Positions 9,690 to 18,177 are shown, counted from the stretch's first letter. The stretch is DNA of 64,000 nt from Celeribacter baekdonensis (GCF_900102315.1 NZ_FNBL01000001.1:186001-250000); one strand, 5' to 3'. Numbers and translations: made by a program. Notes: generated by a model not told the origin, from the sequence alone.

Positions 9690-10268
9690 CTAGATTTTGT
9701 AACTTTGTCCACGGAAATTGAGCGTACCGGGTTCGGTGGTCTGTATCACATGCGCGACCCATTGCGTCGAGAACAAACGCGCAAACGTGTCCGGCATGTG
9801 ATGGACGACATTGTGCATCGTCACCATCGCCAAAAGAATCCCAGCACACTGTGCGCCCATCCGTTTGACCGCCGACAAAGACACCGCCTCGCGCAGAACA
9901 AAGGCGACCACGATGGCGAACAGCACATCGAGCGCCAGATCGAAATCTGCGTTGGGAGTCATTGTGCCAGAGATTTGGCCAGAGATTTGGCCGGAGATTT
10001 GATAGCGCAGCGCGCGCGCGATCACCGCCGCCATCCCGCCCATGCCAAAGGCGATCACATAGGAGATGATTTGTGTGACCTTCAACCGTGGCTCGCCCAT
10101 CGGACGACCATGAACACCGAGGCTTTTGTGGCGCTGAAGCATCTGCGTCAGACGGTGATTGCGGCCAATACTTTGCGATTGCGCTGGCCCGATCATACTC
10201 ACCCCGTTTTGCGGCGCGCGTGCGACGCGGTTCAAACGATTGAGAAACTCCTGATGCTGATACGTCAT
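9690..10268 (-). CDS. Uncharacterised membrane protein, in suf operon
   Basis: The 192-residue protein (ATG start with GAAGGG seven bases upstream) has a polar first 65 residues, then three hydrophobic helices (about IISYVIAFGMGGMAAVIA, ALDVLFAIVVAFVL, AGILLAMVTMHNVV). Between the first two helices is a perfect 12 bp repeat giving ISGQ-ISGQ-ISG. Many His and Met residues are present (MHNVVHHM), but no recognised metal motif. No family recognised. Being embedded in the Fe-S operon is the only functional hint. Confidence 0.5.
   Translation of the reverse strand: MTYQHQEFLNRLNRVARAPQNGVSMIGPAQSQSIGRNHRLTQMLQRHKSLGVHGRPMGEPRLKVTQIISYVIAFGMGGMAAVIARALRYQISGQISGQISGTMTPNADFDLALDVLFAIVVAFVLREAVSLSAVKRMGAQCAGILLAMVTMHNVVHHMPDTFARLFSTQWVAHVIQTTEPGTLNFRGQSYKI
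9969..10000. repeat. 12 bp tandem repeat (2.7 copies)
   Basis: Unit AGAGATTTGGCC repeated perfectly twice and then partly, in frame inside the membrane-protein gene (ISGQ repeats). Confidence 0.95.
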
Positions 10269-10394
10269 AACCAAACCCTTCGATACGCCCCATACGCGTT
10301 CCGTTTACCACGCTAAAATGGCAAAATTCGGGCATATCCTGCGAAGCCGGAAACACTGTGTTTCGAAAAACATCGCTATGATCACGCGTATACA

Positions 10395-11012
10395 TCACAG
10401 TTTCACCTGAAAGGTTTTCAGCAGGGTATAAAGTTTGTCTGCGGGCAGCGTGTCGATTGGCTCAAGATCAAACTGCGCCATCCGGCCATGCAGCGCGGTG
10501 ATCGTGGCAAAGTCCAAAATGGCACTGTATTTCTCTTCGCGGCCGACATAATCGTCCAAAAGCACGGTGGTCGGCTTTTGGATCGAACTCAGCGTGGCCA
10601 AGAAACATCCGGCCCGGAACCGTCCGTCGATCAGCACCAAATCCGGTGCAATCAAATCGTCGCGCTGCCACACACCGAAACAATAATCCGGGTAGCGGTG
10701 CCATTTGGCGTTGTTTTTGGGCCAGCTCCAATCCCCGGTGGGGCCGATGTCGGCATAGATCAAATTCACCTCGGCCTTGGGCGGGTGCGCCGCAAAATGC
10801 GCTTGCATCGCGCCGTGCCAGTCCTTTGACCCCTCGACCGAATAGATCACCTTGCCGGGCTGCGCCGCCGCATAGGCGGTGGAGCCGCCTGAGCCGTATT
10901 CAAGGATCACGCCCGCCTGATCATATTGCCCACAGACAAAGCTCATGACCTCCAATGGAAAGGTCAGTTCAGGCCCTTTCGGGTCAAATACATATGTCGG
11001 CGTGTTGCTCAT
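10395..11012 (-). CDS. Class I SAM-dependent methyltransferase-like protein, in suf operon
   Basis: The protein has 205 residues. Motif I of Rossmann-type methyltransferases is visible near residue 37 (VILEYGSGGSTAYAA), followed by an acidic strand end (VIYSVEGS) and a motif like PDLVLIDGRFRAGCFL, then LLDDYVGREEKYS. This resembles the methyltransferases that act on small molecules or glycans, but the substrate is not readable. The start follows AGGGCTGAG, 1 nt after the stop of the upstream small gene. Confidence 0.65.
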   Translation of the reverse strand: MSNTPTYVFDPKGPELTFPLEVMSFVCGQYDQAGVILEYGSGGSTAYAAAQPGKVIYSVEGSKDWHGAMQAHFAAHPPKAEVNLIYADIGPTGDWSWPKNNAKWHRYPDYCFGVWQRDDLIAPDLVLIDGRFRAGCFLATLSSIQKPTTVLLDDYVGREEKYSAILDFATITALHGRMAQFDLEPIDTLPADKLYTLLKTFQVKL

Positions 11013-11013
11013 C

Positions 11014-11226
11014 TCAGCCCTTAAACGTGATCAAACGGATCAGAGTCATCGCGGCAAAGGCCAGCATCGAGGCGAGAAAGGCGGTGGCATAGACGCTGTC
11101 TTTATAAAGCCCCTTGGTGCCCGCACGTTTGGCGCGCACGGACAGGCCGATGATCGCGCCGATAAAGACACCCACGGCCACGCCGAGGCTTTGCTTGGCA
11201 AAGAGAGGAAGAAGTTCAAGATGCAT
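11014..11226 (-). CDS. Small two-helix membrane protein, in suf operon
   Basis: The protein has 70 residues with two hydrophobic helices (GVAVGVFIGAIIGLSV and YATAFLASMLAFAAMTLI) joined by a basic loop (RAKRAGTKGLYKD). No family recognised. Its stop codon is one base before the next gene's start, indicating coupled translation in the operon. Confidence 0.6.
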   Translation of the reverse strand: MHLELLPLFAKQSLGVAVGVFIGAIIGLSVRAKRAGTKGLYKDSVYATAFLASMLAFAAMTLIRLITFKG

Positions 11227-11277
11227 ATCAGGCCCTATTCGAAAGAACGTGGAGGATGTGAGCGGGGAGGCGCGGCG

Positions 11278-11460
11278 TCATTTCTGTGACCGTTTCGCAA
11301 GGATCAGGCCAATAATCCGCCCAATCCCCCAATATACGGCGGCGAAAAACACCATCGGCTTAAGGATTTCGGCACGCGGCCAATCAAAGACCAACACCAT
11401 GCCAAGGCCCCAAAGGACCGTGGCAATCAGCGTTTGAATAAGAAGCCCGCGCGTCGTCAT
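11278..11460 (-). CDS. Small two-helix membrane protein directly after sufB
   Basis: The protein has 60 residues with two hydrophobic segments (LLIQTLIATVLWGLGMVLVF and PMVFFAAVYWGIGRIIGLIL). Its ATG overlaps the sufB stop by one base (TGATG), so it is translated together with sufB. No recognised function. Confidence 0.65.
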   Translation of the reverse strand: MTTRGLLIQTLIATVLWGLGMVLVFDWPRAEILKPMVFFAAVYWGIGRIIGLILAKRSQK

Positions 11461-13007
11461 CAGCCCACAGATCCCTCAAGTGAAATCGCCACCAATTGCT
11501 GCGCTTCCATGGCGAATTCCATCGGCAGGGCTTGCAACACGTCTTTGCAAAAGCCGTTGACGACCAAGGCCACGGCCTCCTCTTCGTCCATGCCGCGCTG
11601 ACGGCAGTAGAACAGTTGATCATCATCGACTTTCGAAGTGGTGGCCTCATGTTCCACCCGCGACGAGTTGTTTTTGACCTCGATGTAAGGCACGGTGTGT
11701 GCCCCACATTGTGAGCCGATCAGCAAGCTGTCGCATTGGGTGTAATTGCGCGAATTCTTCGCTTTCGGGTGCATCGAGACCTGACCGCGATAGGTGTTTT
11801 GCGCCTTGCCCGCCGAAATGCCTTTCGACACGATCCGGCTCTTGGTGTTTTTGCCAAGGTGGATCATTTTCGTGCCGGTGTCGGCCTGCTGCATGTTGTT
11901 GGTGATGGCGATGGAATAGAACTCGCCCTGAGAGTCGTCCCCGCGCAGAATGCAGGACGGGTATTTCCACGTCACCGCCGAGCCGGTTTCGACCTGTGTC
12001 CACATCACTTTCGCCCGATCGCCGCGGCAATCAGCGCGTTTGGTCACAAAGTTATAGATCCCGCCCTTGCCGTTCTCATCGCCCGGAAACCAGTTTTGCA
12101 CGGTGGAATATTTCACCTCCGCATCGTCCATGATCACGATCTCGACCACGGCGGCGTGAAGTTGGGCCACGTCGCGTTGTGGTGCTGTGCAGCCTTCGAG
12201 ATAGGACACATAAGATCCCTTGTCCGCGATGATCAGCGTGCGCTCAAACTGGCCGGTGTTTTCGGCGTTGATGCGGAAATAGGTCGAGAGCTCCATCGGG
12301 CAACGGGTGTTTGGCGGGATGTACACAAAGGACCCGTCCGAGAAGACCGCAGAGTTCAAGGTGGCGTAATAGTTGTCCGAGACCGGCACAACGGAGGCCA
12401 GATATTTCTGAACCAACTCCGGGTGTTCCTTGATCGCTTCCGAGATCGAACAGAAAATCACCCCGGCTTTTTCAAGCTCCTTTTTAAAGGTCGTGCCGAC
12501 AGAGACCGAGTCAAACACCGCGTCCACCGCCACTTTACGCTCGGAATTGGCCCCATCGGCAGGGACCTCGCCCGCGCCTTCGACGCCGGCCAAAATCATC
12601 TGTTCTTTCAAAGAGATGCCGAGCTTTTCATAGGTCGCCAAAAGTTTCGGATCGACGTCGTCCAAAGATTTCGGCTTCTCTTCCATGCTTTTCGGACGAG
12701 CATAGTAATACTGATCCTGAAAGTCGATTTCGGGATACTCGACCATGGCCCAATTCGGCTCTTCCATGGTCAGCCAACGGCGATAGGCCTCAAGCCGCCA
12801 GTCCAACATCCACTTCGGTTCTTCGTTTTTGGCCGAAATCAAACGCACGATATCCTCGGACAGGCCTTTGGGGGCATAGTCCATTTCGATATCGGTGTCC
12901 CAGCCATATTTATAGGTGCCAGCCAGCGCCTGAACGGCATCAACAGTGTCCTGTTCCACCCCGTCCTTGACTTGAACCGCGTCTTTAACCTGAACGTCAT
13001 CCGTCAT
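11460..13007 (-). CDS. sufB: Fe-S cluster assembly scaffold SufB
   Basis: The protein has 515 residues. Hallmarks: [18 protein letters not shown] near the start, [29 protein letters not shown] with the conserved cysteine, and the C-terminal core [20 protein letters not shown]. SufB is the SufBC2D subunit on which the cluster forms. The first residues contain a short duplication ([12 protein letters not shown]). It follows the first cysteine desulfurase with a spacer of about 75 bp. Confidence 0.96.
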   Translation of the reverse strand: MTDDVQVKDAVQVKDGVEQDTVDAVQALAGTYKYGWDTDIEMDYAPKGLSEDIVRLISAKNEEPKWMLDWRLEAYRRWLTMEEPNWAMVEYPEIDFQDQYYYARPKSMEEKPKSLDDVDPKLLATYEKLGISLKEQMILAGVEGAGEVPADGANSERKVAVDAVFDSVSVGTTFKKELEKAGVIFCSISEAIKEHPELVQKYLASVVPVSDNYYATLNSAVFSDGSFVYIPPNTRCPMELSTYFRINAENTGQFERTLIIADKGSYVSYLEGCTAPQRDVAQLHAAVVEIVIMDDAEVKYSTVQNWFPGDENGKGGIYNFVTKRADCRGDRAKVMWTQVETGSAVTWKYPSCILRGDDSQGEFYSIAITNNMQQADTGTKMIHLGKNTKSRIVSKGISAGKAQNTYRGQVSMHPKAKNSRNYTQCDSLLIGSQCGAHTVPYIEVKNNSSRVEHEATTSKVDDDQLFYCRQRGMDEEEAVALVVNGFCKDVLQALPMEFAMEAQQLVAISLEGSVG

Positions 13008-13083
13008 CGGATCACTCCTTCGTCTGCGCCGTAATGGCGTGTGCGTCTTATGGGGCTCTCGTGTCGGCCCCTCTTATATCGGT

Positions 13084-14127
13084 TTAGGCCGCTCGTTTTT
13101 TCCAACGGCCATAGGCGGCACACCAAGCTGTGGCAAACCGCTCAATCTCTTGTGTTGTCGTCTGCGGCCCAATGGACACGCGCAGCGCGCTCATCGCCTC
13201 GTTTTCATCATAGCCCATGGCGCGCAACACCTTTGAGGCCTTGACCTTGCCACTGGAACAAGCCGATCCGGCACTCACCGCAAAGCCCGCCAAATCCATT
13301 TGCATCACCTGTGTTTCGCCCTTCCAACCGGGCGTGATCAGGCACATTGTATTGGGCAGCCGCGCGTGGGGTTTGCCGACAAACATCGGCGTGTCGATCT
13401 CTTGTGCCAACAGGTCTTCCAACAGATCGCGCTTTTGCGCCACCTCGTCCCAGACCCCATCTGCCAAAGCCTTGGCCGCCGCTTGTGCCGCCGCGCCAAA
13501 GCCTGCGATACCGATCAGGTTTTCCGTGCCCGAACGCCGCCCCATCTCTTGGCCGCCACCGCGAATCTGCGCCTCAACGTCCAATCCCTGACGCAGCACC
13601 AAAGCGCCAACGCCTTTCGGCCCGCCAATCTTATGGCCTGAGATCAGCGCCATGTCACAGCCGATCCAGTTGAACGCCACAGGCCGTTTGCCAAAGCCCT
13701 GCGTCGCATCGCAAAGCGCCAATCCGTCCGGCAGTTCCTGTACGATGCCCGTCTCGGAATTCGCCAATTGCAGCGCCGACATCGCAGGGTTCAGACAAAT
13801 GACCGCACCGTCTGAGGTCACCGGAAGCGCGCCACCCGACCAGGAGGACACCGCCTCATGTTCCACATCGGCACAGTGCAAACCCCGTCCAGACATCGCC
13901 AGAGCCGCCGCCTCTGTCGCCCCCGAGGTGAACACAATATCCGCGCCATCGGCCCCGAAAGCCGCCGCCACCTGCGCCCGCGCCCGCTCCATCAGACCTT
14001 TGGCGGCCCGGCCCTCGGCATGCACCGAGGAGGGATTGCCCACCACATCCATCGCCGCCAACATCGCCTTTCGCGCCGCCACGCCAAGCGGTGCCGTTGC
14101 GTTGTGATCAAGATATGTGCGGCTCAT
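13084..14127 (-). CDS. Cysteine desulfurase, IscS/NifS type (group I)
   Basis: The 347-residue PLP enzyme opens with TYLDHNATAPLG, has the PLP lysine in LISGHKIGGPKGVG and the catalytic cysteine in AGSACSSGKVKAS near residue 305. This long active-site loop is typical of the IscS/NifS group, unlike the SufS at the far end of the operon. The start ATG overlaps the upstream stop by 4 nt (ATGA). It probably supplies sulfur to the SUF scaffold; whether it works with SufBCD or another acceptor is unknown. Confidence 0.9.
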   Translation of the reverse strand: MSRTYLDHNATAPLGVAARKAMLAAMDVVGNPSSVHAEGRAAKGLMERARAQVAAAFGADGADIVFTSGATEAAALAMSGRGLHCADVEHEAVSSWSGGALPVTSDGAVICLNPAMSALQLANSETGIVQELPDGLALCDATQGFGKRPVAFNWIGCDMALISGHKIGGPKGVGALVLRQGLDVEAQIRGGGQEMGRRSGTENLIGIAGFGAAAQAAAKALADGVWDEVAQKRDLLEDLLAQEIDTPMFVGKPHARLPNTMCLITPGWKGETQVMQMDLAGFAVSAGSACSSGKVKASKVLRAMGYDENEAMSALRVSIGPQTTTQEIERFATAWCAAYGRWKKRAA

Positions 14128-14705
14128 GACGCCCCCTTGGCCGCGCCAAGTTTGCCCGCCCACGTGAGAAGCGCCTTGCGCTGATCTTCGGATGTGTTGC
14201 GCAGCGATCCAACAAGGCGCACCTTGGCCTTCATACCGGTAAATTCAAGGATCGTGCGCTTCATCCGGTTGGGTCCGGCATTGCGGTTCATAATGCGGTA
14301 ATACAGCGCGGGCGTGTCCATCGTGGTGATCGCCTCAGCGGTACGGCCTTTGAGGAGCTTGTCCCAAAACGGATCGTTTTCGTGATACTTAAACGCCTTT
14401 CCGGGCAAGAATGTGCGTTCAAAAAAGCCTTGCAAAAGGGCGGGATGCCCGCCCCACCATGTGGGATAGAACAGGGCAAAATGATCGCACCATTCAACCG
14501 TCTCAAACGCGGTTTCAAGATCCGGTTCAAGGGGTTGCACCTGAGCGTACCCATTGTGCAAGATCGGGTCGAATGCCATGTCACGCAGCACAATCCGTTT
14601 GATGTCGGCCCCGGCCTCTTGTGCCGCGGTGGCATAGCTGTCCGCCAGCGCAGTACAAAACCGCCCCGCCCCCGGATGCGCATCAAGAATGGCGATACGT
14701 GGCAT
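14124..14705 (-). CDS. NAD(P)H-dependent oxidoreductase, flavodoxin-like fold
   Basis: The 193-residue protein belongs to the NQO1/MdaB-type flavodoxin-fold family: RIAILDAHPGAGRFCTALADSY for the FMN/FAD phosphate loop, then FYPTWWGGHPALLQGFFERTFLPGKAF. Family members reduce quinones or similar substrates with NAD(P)H. The chosen start (MPRIAIL) lies 4 nt after the iscR stop with GAGGA upstream; an ATG 15 nt earlier overlaps iscR. It is the second gene in the Fe-S operon; a link to redox balance in cluster assembly is inference. Confidence 0.8.
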   Translation of the reverse strand: MPRIAILDAHPGAGRFCTALADSYATAAQEAGADIKRIVLRDMAFDPILHNGYAQVQPLEPDLETAFETVEWCDHFALFYPTWWGGHPALLQGFFERTFLPGKAFKYHENDPFWDKLLKGRTAEAITTMDTPALYYRIMNRNAGPNRMKRTILEFTGMKAKVRLVGSLRNTSEDQRKALLTWAGKLGAAKGAS

Positions 14706-14709
14706 TGCC

Positions 14710-15171
14710 TTAGTCCTCATCTACAACGGCAAACAGGGTCGGCACCGCCGGACAGGGGCGCAATTCGTTGCGGATCACGTCCGAAAGCCGGGTTTGGTGC
14801 AAGAACACATAGACATGCGCCGACAGGCCCTCCCACAACCGATTGGTCATGCTTTGCGCCCGTGACCCGGACACGCCGCCCGAGGCCCCGGCCCCGGTGT
14901 GCATCGCCGATACGGTTTCATCGACCGCCCCCATGATGTCAGAGACACGGATTTCAGAGGCCGGTCGCGCCAATTTATAGCCGCCGCCCGGACCGCGCAC
15001 TGAAATCACCAAATTGGCCCGGCGCAGTTTGACGAACAGTTGCTCCAGATACGGCAACGAGATGTCTTGGCGTTTGGAAATCTCTGCCAGAGACAACAGC
15101 GCATTGTCCGGCTGCAACGCCAAATCCGCGAGCGCCACCATTGCATAACGTCCTTTGGTCGACAGCTTCAT
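14710..15171 (-). CDS. iscR: Rrf2-family regulator IscR, single-cysteine type
   Basis: The protein has 153 residues when started at MKLSTKGRYAM, the universal IscR opening; GAGGG lies nine bases before this ATG. The winged helix (SLAEISKRQDISLPYLEQLFVKLRRA) and wing (GPGGGYKLAR) are intact. The three-cysteine cluster-binding loop of E. coli IscR is missing: the region 85-115 has no Cys, and the only Cys is at residue 140. This matches the atypical IscR described in Rhodobacter sphaeroides, a repressor of Fe-S genes binding a cluster with one Cys. It is the first gene of the suf operon and probably autoregulated. Confidence 0.93.
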   Translation of the reverse strand: MKLSTKGRYAMVALADLALQPDNALLSLAEISKRQDISLPYLEQLFVKLRRANLVISVRGPGGGYKLARPASEIRVSDIMGAVDETVSAMHTGAGASGGVSGSRAQSMTNRLWEGLSAHVYVFLHQTRLSDVIRNELRPCPAVPTLFAVVDED

Positions 15172-15589
15172 GTCACAGTCCCTCTTGATGCGATCCGAGA
15201 CCATTTTGGCCCGATCATCGCGGCGTAATCCGCTTCTTAAACGCTCCAAACACCGCATCAATGACGACACGAGCGGTCACAGGGGCCGTTTTGGCGCATT
15301 TCCGCGCGTTTCCCCTTCGTAATGAGGCGAAAAACGGCGCAAATACATTGACGTATGCGGCGTGGAGCCTTACCTCCATACCACTCCCGCGCGGTCGCTC
15401 ACGCAGATTTAGAATGTTTCTAAATTGCCCGAGAGATTTCGTCAACTATAAAGGCAGCGCGGTGGAAAAACGAGAGCAAAAGCGACAGCCCGACAGGGCT
15501 CGTTCCGCTCGGGCCCTCCTTGCGCGCCACATAATTCGGTGTGTGCAACGTAAGCTGGCCCGCGGAACGAAACAGGAGACAGGGACCCA
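15172..15589. promoter_or_regulatory. Divergent control region of iscR-suf operon and alpha/beta hydrolase
   Basis: No gene is seen in this 418 bp stretch. It carries an Irr-box (15408-15424) and, for the plus-strand hydrolase, a plausible sigma-70 promoter TTGCCC (15425-15430), 16 bp spacer, TATAAA (15447-15452). I could not place the iscR promoter on the minus strand with confidence; the leader from the Irr-box to iscR is about 235 bp. Confidence 0.6.
15408..15424. promoter_or_regulatory. Irr-box (iron control element)
   Basis: TTTAGAATGTTTCTAAA is a perfect 7+7 inverted repeat with a 3 bp centre. It matches the ICE/Irr-box consensus (TTTAGAA-N3-TTCTAAA) known in alphaproteobacteria. It abuts the -35 of the rightward promoter and lies upstream of iscR-suf, where Irr would repress under iron/heme limitation or modulate the operon. 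Confidence 0.85.
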
Positions 15590-16243
15590 ATGCCCGAAGT
15601 GATTTTTCCCGGCCCAGAAGGTCGGCTTGAAGGCCGCTACCATCCGCAACGCGCTAAAGACGCCCCCATCGCCATCATTCTTCATCCCCATCCGCAATTC
15701 GGCGGCACGATGAACAATCGCGTGGTGTACAACCTGCATTATGCCTTCCACCAGATGGGCTTTACCGTTTTGCGGTTCAACTTCCGTGGTGTGGGTCGCT
15801 CGCAGGGCGAATATGATCAAGGTGTGGGTGAGTTGTCAGATGCCGCCTCCGCGCTCGATTATCTGCAATCCATGAACCCCAATGCCAAACATTGCTGGGT
15901 CGCGGGCTTTAGCTTTGGGGCCTGGATCGGGATGCAGCTTTTGATGCGTCGCCCGGAAATCTCCGGCTTTATCTCGGTCGCCCCGCCCGCCAATATGTAT
16001 GATTTCTCCTTCCTGGCACCCTGCCCGGCCTCGGGTCTGGTGATCAACGGCACGGCCGACCGCGTCGCCCCGCCGAAAGACACCCAGTCCTTGGTCGCCA
16101 AGTTGCATGAGCAAAAGGGCATCACCATCACCCATGAAGAGGTCGAAGGTGCGGGTCACTTCTTTGAAGATCCGCATATGGAACATATGATCAGCTCGGT
16201 CGACACCTATGTCCGCCGCCGTCTGACCGAAACCAGCCGCTAA
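15590..16243 (+). CDS. Alpha/beta hydrolase
   Basis: The 217-residue cytosolic protein has the fold's nucleophile elbow GFSFGAWIG near residue 105 (Ser in G-x-S-x-G), an oxyanion/strand region FNFRGVGRSQG, an acidic residue region NGTADRVAPP, and a late catalytic His (GAGHFFEDPH). It resembles the small hydrolases annotated near suf/Fe-S genes in Rhodobacterales. The start follows CAGGAGA. Substrate unknown. It shares an Irr-box control region with iscR. Confidence 0.85.
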   Translation: MPEVIFPGPEGRLEGRYHPQRAKDAPIAIILHPHPQFGGTMNNRVVYNLHYAFHQMGFTVLRFNFRGVGRSQGEYDQGVGELSDAASALDYLQSMNPNAKHCWVAGFSFGAWIGMQLLMRRPEISGFISVAPPANMYDFSFLAPCPASGLVINGTADRVAPPKDTQSLVAKLHEQKGITITHEEVEGAGHFFEDPHMEHMISSVDTYVRRRLTETSR

Positions 16244-16268
16244 CGACAGGCGTTGGGAGGGCCACACG

Positions 16269-16538
16269 ATGAGCATCATGGAAGATCTGGCCGACGCCTT
16301 GGCCAAGGACACGATCGACGCCTTGGACATTGTTGGCACGGATGAACTTATTCAGGATGTGGCCCGCGTCATCGGCGCCTCCTCTGTCACCACACAGGAG
16401 GCGTTTTTGACCTCTGCCCGCGTGCGCCTGTCGGAAAAACGGGCGCGCGCCTATCTTGAAAAGCGCATCGAAGAGGCGAAAAAAGGGCTGTCCGCCTCAG
16501 CCCCCCCGCCCAGTGCCGAGGATGACATTGAATATTGA
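16269..16538 (+). CDS. Small conserved-looking helical protein
   Basis: The 89-residue acidic, mostly helical protein begins about 25 bp after the hydrolase, and its last 17 bases overlap the next gene, so the three genes form an operon. No family recognised. The middle (TQEAFLTSARVRLSEKRARAYLEKRIEEAKK) looks like an amphipathic helix pair. Confidence 0.7.
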   Translation: MSIMEDLADALAKDTIDALDIVGTDELIQDVARVIGASSVTTQEAFLTSARVRLSEKRARAYLEKRIEEAKKGLSASAPPPSAEDDIEY

Positions 16539-17739
16539 CGCCACCCTGCCCGCTTTGCCCAATCTGACGGGGCAAGAGTCCGCCCGACTGAATGCCCAAT
16601 ATGCGTTTTTGCGGGAGGCGGATCGGCTTAAAACCGTGCTGCGCGCCAATCAATTGATGGATCGTTCGCGGTTTGAAAACTCTGCCGAACATTCCTGGCA
16701 TGCCGCCCTTTTGGCGCTCCTGTGTGCGCCTTTGGCCGGGCCGGACGTGGACATCTCCCGCGTCATCGAAATGCTGATGTTGCATGACATTGTTGAGGTC
16801 GATGCGGGCGATCATCCGATCCACATCAGCCACAACCCCGCCTCTGTCGCCGCGTTGGAAGAGGCCGCAGCGGATCGCATTTATGGCCTTCTGCCTGACG
16901 ATCTGTGCCGCCGCTTTCGCGCCACCTGGGAAGAGTTCGAGGTAATGCAAAGCCCGACCGCGCGCTATGCCAAGGCGATTGATTTCCTCGCCCCCGCGCT
17001 GCAATGCATTGGTGCGCCGGAACAGCAAGACGACGAACGTCACATCGTCGCGACCAACCTGACCCAAGGCCGCGCCACCAAGACCAAAGACATCCTGCCG
17101 GAGGTGTTCGAATTCACCCGCGCCGGGTTTTATAACGAGCCGGTGGACCCCGCGCTCGCCGCCCGCTTTGCCTTTTGGTGTGAGGCGGATCGGCTGAAAT
17201 CGGTCTATCGCGCCACCCCCATTGCCGATGGCTCGCGCAAGGAAAACACCGGCGAACACTCATGGCATATCATGCTCTACGCCCTGACGCTTGCGGATCA
17301 GGCGCAGGACGGCGTGGACATTGCTTTGGCGCTCAAGATGTTGTTGCTGCACGATATTGTCGAGGTCGATGCCGGTGACACGCCGATCCATGGCGCGGTG
17401 ACACCCGAGGCCCAAAAGGCACAAGAAGAGGCCGAGATCAAAGCCGCAGACCGCCTGTTTGGCCTGTTGCCACCTGAGCAAGGCGCAGAGTTTCGCGCCA
17501 TTTGGGAAGACTTCGAAGCCGCCCAAACCGCCACCGCGATCTTTGCCAAATCCATCGACCGGGTCCAGCCCGTGCTGCACAATCTGGCCGATGACGGCGG
17601 CTCATGGCGCACCTATGATGTGAAACTGCACCAACTCGATGCCCGCGTCGGCGTAAAAATCGCCAAAGGCTGCCCCAAACTCTGGCCCTACATCCGCAGC
17701 CAATGCGAACCCTGGTTCGTGGCGCGGGGAGCGCTTTGA
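16522..17739 (+). CDS. Tandem HD-domain hydrolase (duplicated YfbR/HDDC2-like)
   Basis: The 405-residue protein starts at MTLNIDATL, overlapping the previous gene by 17 bp. It contains two copies of the same HD unit. Copy 1: EADRLKTVLR, ENSAEHSWHAALLA (His57) and MLMLHDIVEVDAGD (His88, Asp89). Copy 2: EADRLKSVYR, ENTGEHSWHIMLYA (His246) and MLLLHDIVEVDAGD (His277, Asp278). Single-unit relatives are 5'-deoxynucleotidases. Both metal sites look intact, so the gene encodes a fused pseudo-dimer; nucleotidase activity is inferred. Confidence 0.85.
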   Translation: MTLNIDATLPALPNLTGQESARLNAQYAFLREADRLKTVLRANQLMDRSRFENSAEHSWHAALLALLCAPLAGPDVDISRVIEMLMLHDIVEVDAGDHPIHISHNPASVAALEEAAADRIYGLLPDDLCRRFRATWEEFEVMQSPTARYAKAIDFLAPALQCIGAPEQQDDERHIVATNLTQGRATKTKDILPEVFEFTRAGFYNEPVDPALAARFAFWCEADRLKSVYRATPIADGSRKENTGEHSWHIMLYALTLADQAQDGVDIALALKMLLLHDIVEVDAGDTPIHGAVTPEAQKAQEEAEIKAADRLFGLLPPEQGAEFRAIWEDFEAAQTATAIFAKSIDRVQPVLHNLADDGGSWRTYDVKLHQLDARVGVKIAKGCPKLWPYIRSQCEPWFVARGAL

Positions 17740-17802
17740 GGGGCATAACTGGGGGATTTCGTGCTGCGGGGGACTTGGCGGATGCCTAGGATAAAGTGAC
17801 TA

Positions 17803-18177
17803 TCAAAAAACTTCAATCACATGGACACCGTCCCTTACGCCGAGGTCGATTACGACAGATTCATAAGCACTTTCTGCTGTGTGAAATTCCACGAAATCCC
17901 CTGACTTGAAGCACATCCGTAGAACTAGCAAGTTTGGAAGTTCGAAATGGTTAGGCACTTGCTCAATGAGCAAACCAAAGGGAATGTTTGACGGGCTTTT
18001 CATCCATGAATAACGTCTTCCACTCATTGAAAAGACGGCCTTTTCCATGGTCCTGATACGGTCCAAATTACCAAAGGACATTTGAAAGTCATACGCACCC
18101 AGTCCGATATAATGTACGCCGTCTCCATTACACTCTTTATTGAGCGTTTCTAAAATGTTCGCGTCAAATGTCTTCAT
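17803..18177 (-). CDS. Hypothetical protein, AT-rich orphan
   Basis: The predicted protein has 124 residues with a ribosome site GGGAG about ten bases before the ATG. Its base composition and codon use are clearly more AT-rich than the neighbours, suggesting acquisition. The sequence is soluble, with a hydrophobic strand-like C-terminal half (LPNLLVLRMCFKSGDFVEFHT). No family or motif recognised, and no linked gene. Confidence 0.6.
   Translation of the reverse strand: MKTFDANILETLNKECNGDGVHYIGLGAYDFQMSFGNLDRIRTMEKAVFSMSGRRYSWMKSPSNIPFGLLIEQVPNHFELPNLLVLRMCFKSGDFVEFHTAESAYESVVIDLGVRDGVHVIEVF

Noticed and set aside
9139-10398. A 419-codon open frame on the minus strand upstream of sufC
   Set aside because: The product is low-complexity, rich in Arg/Cys/His without any family pattern, and lies out of frame over two better small genes with ribosome sites and membrane helices.
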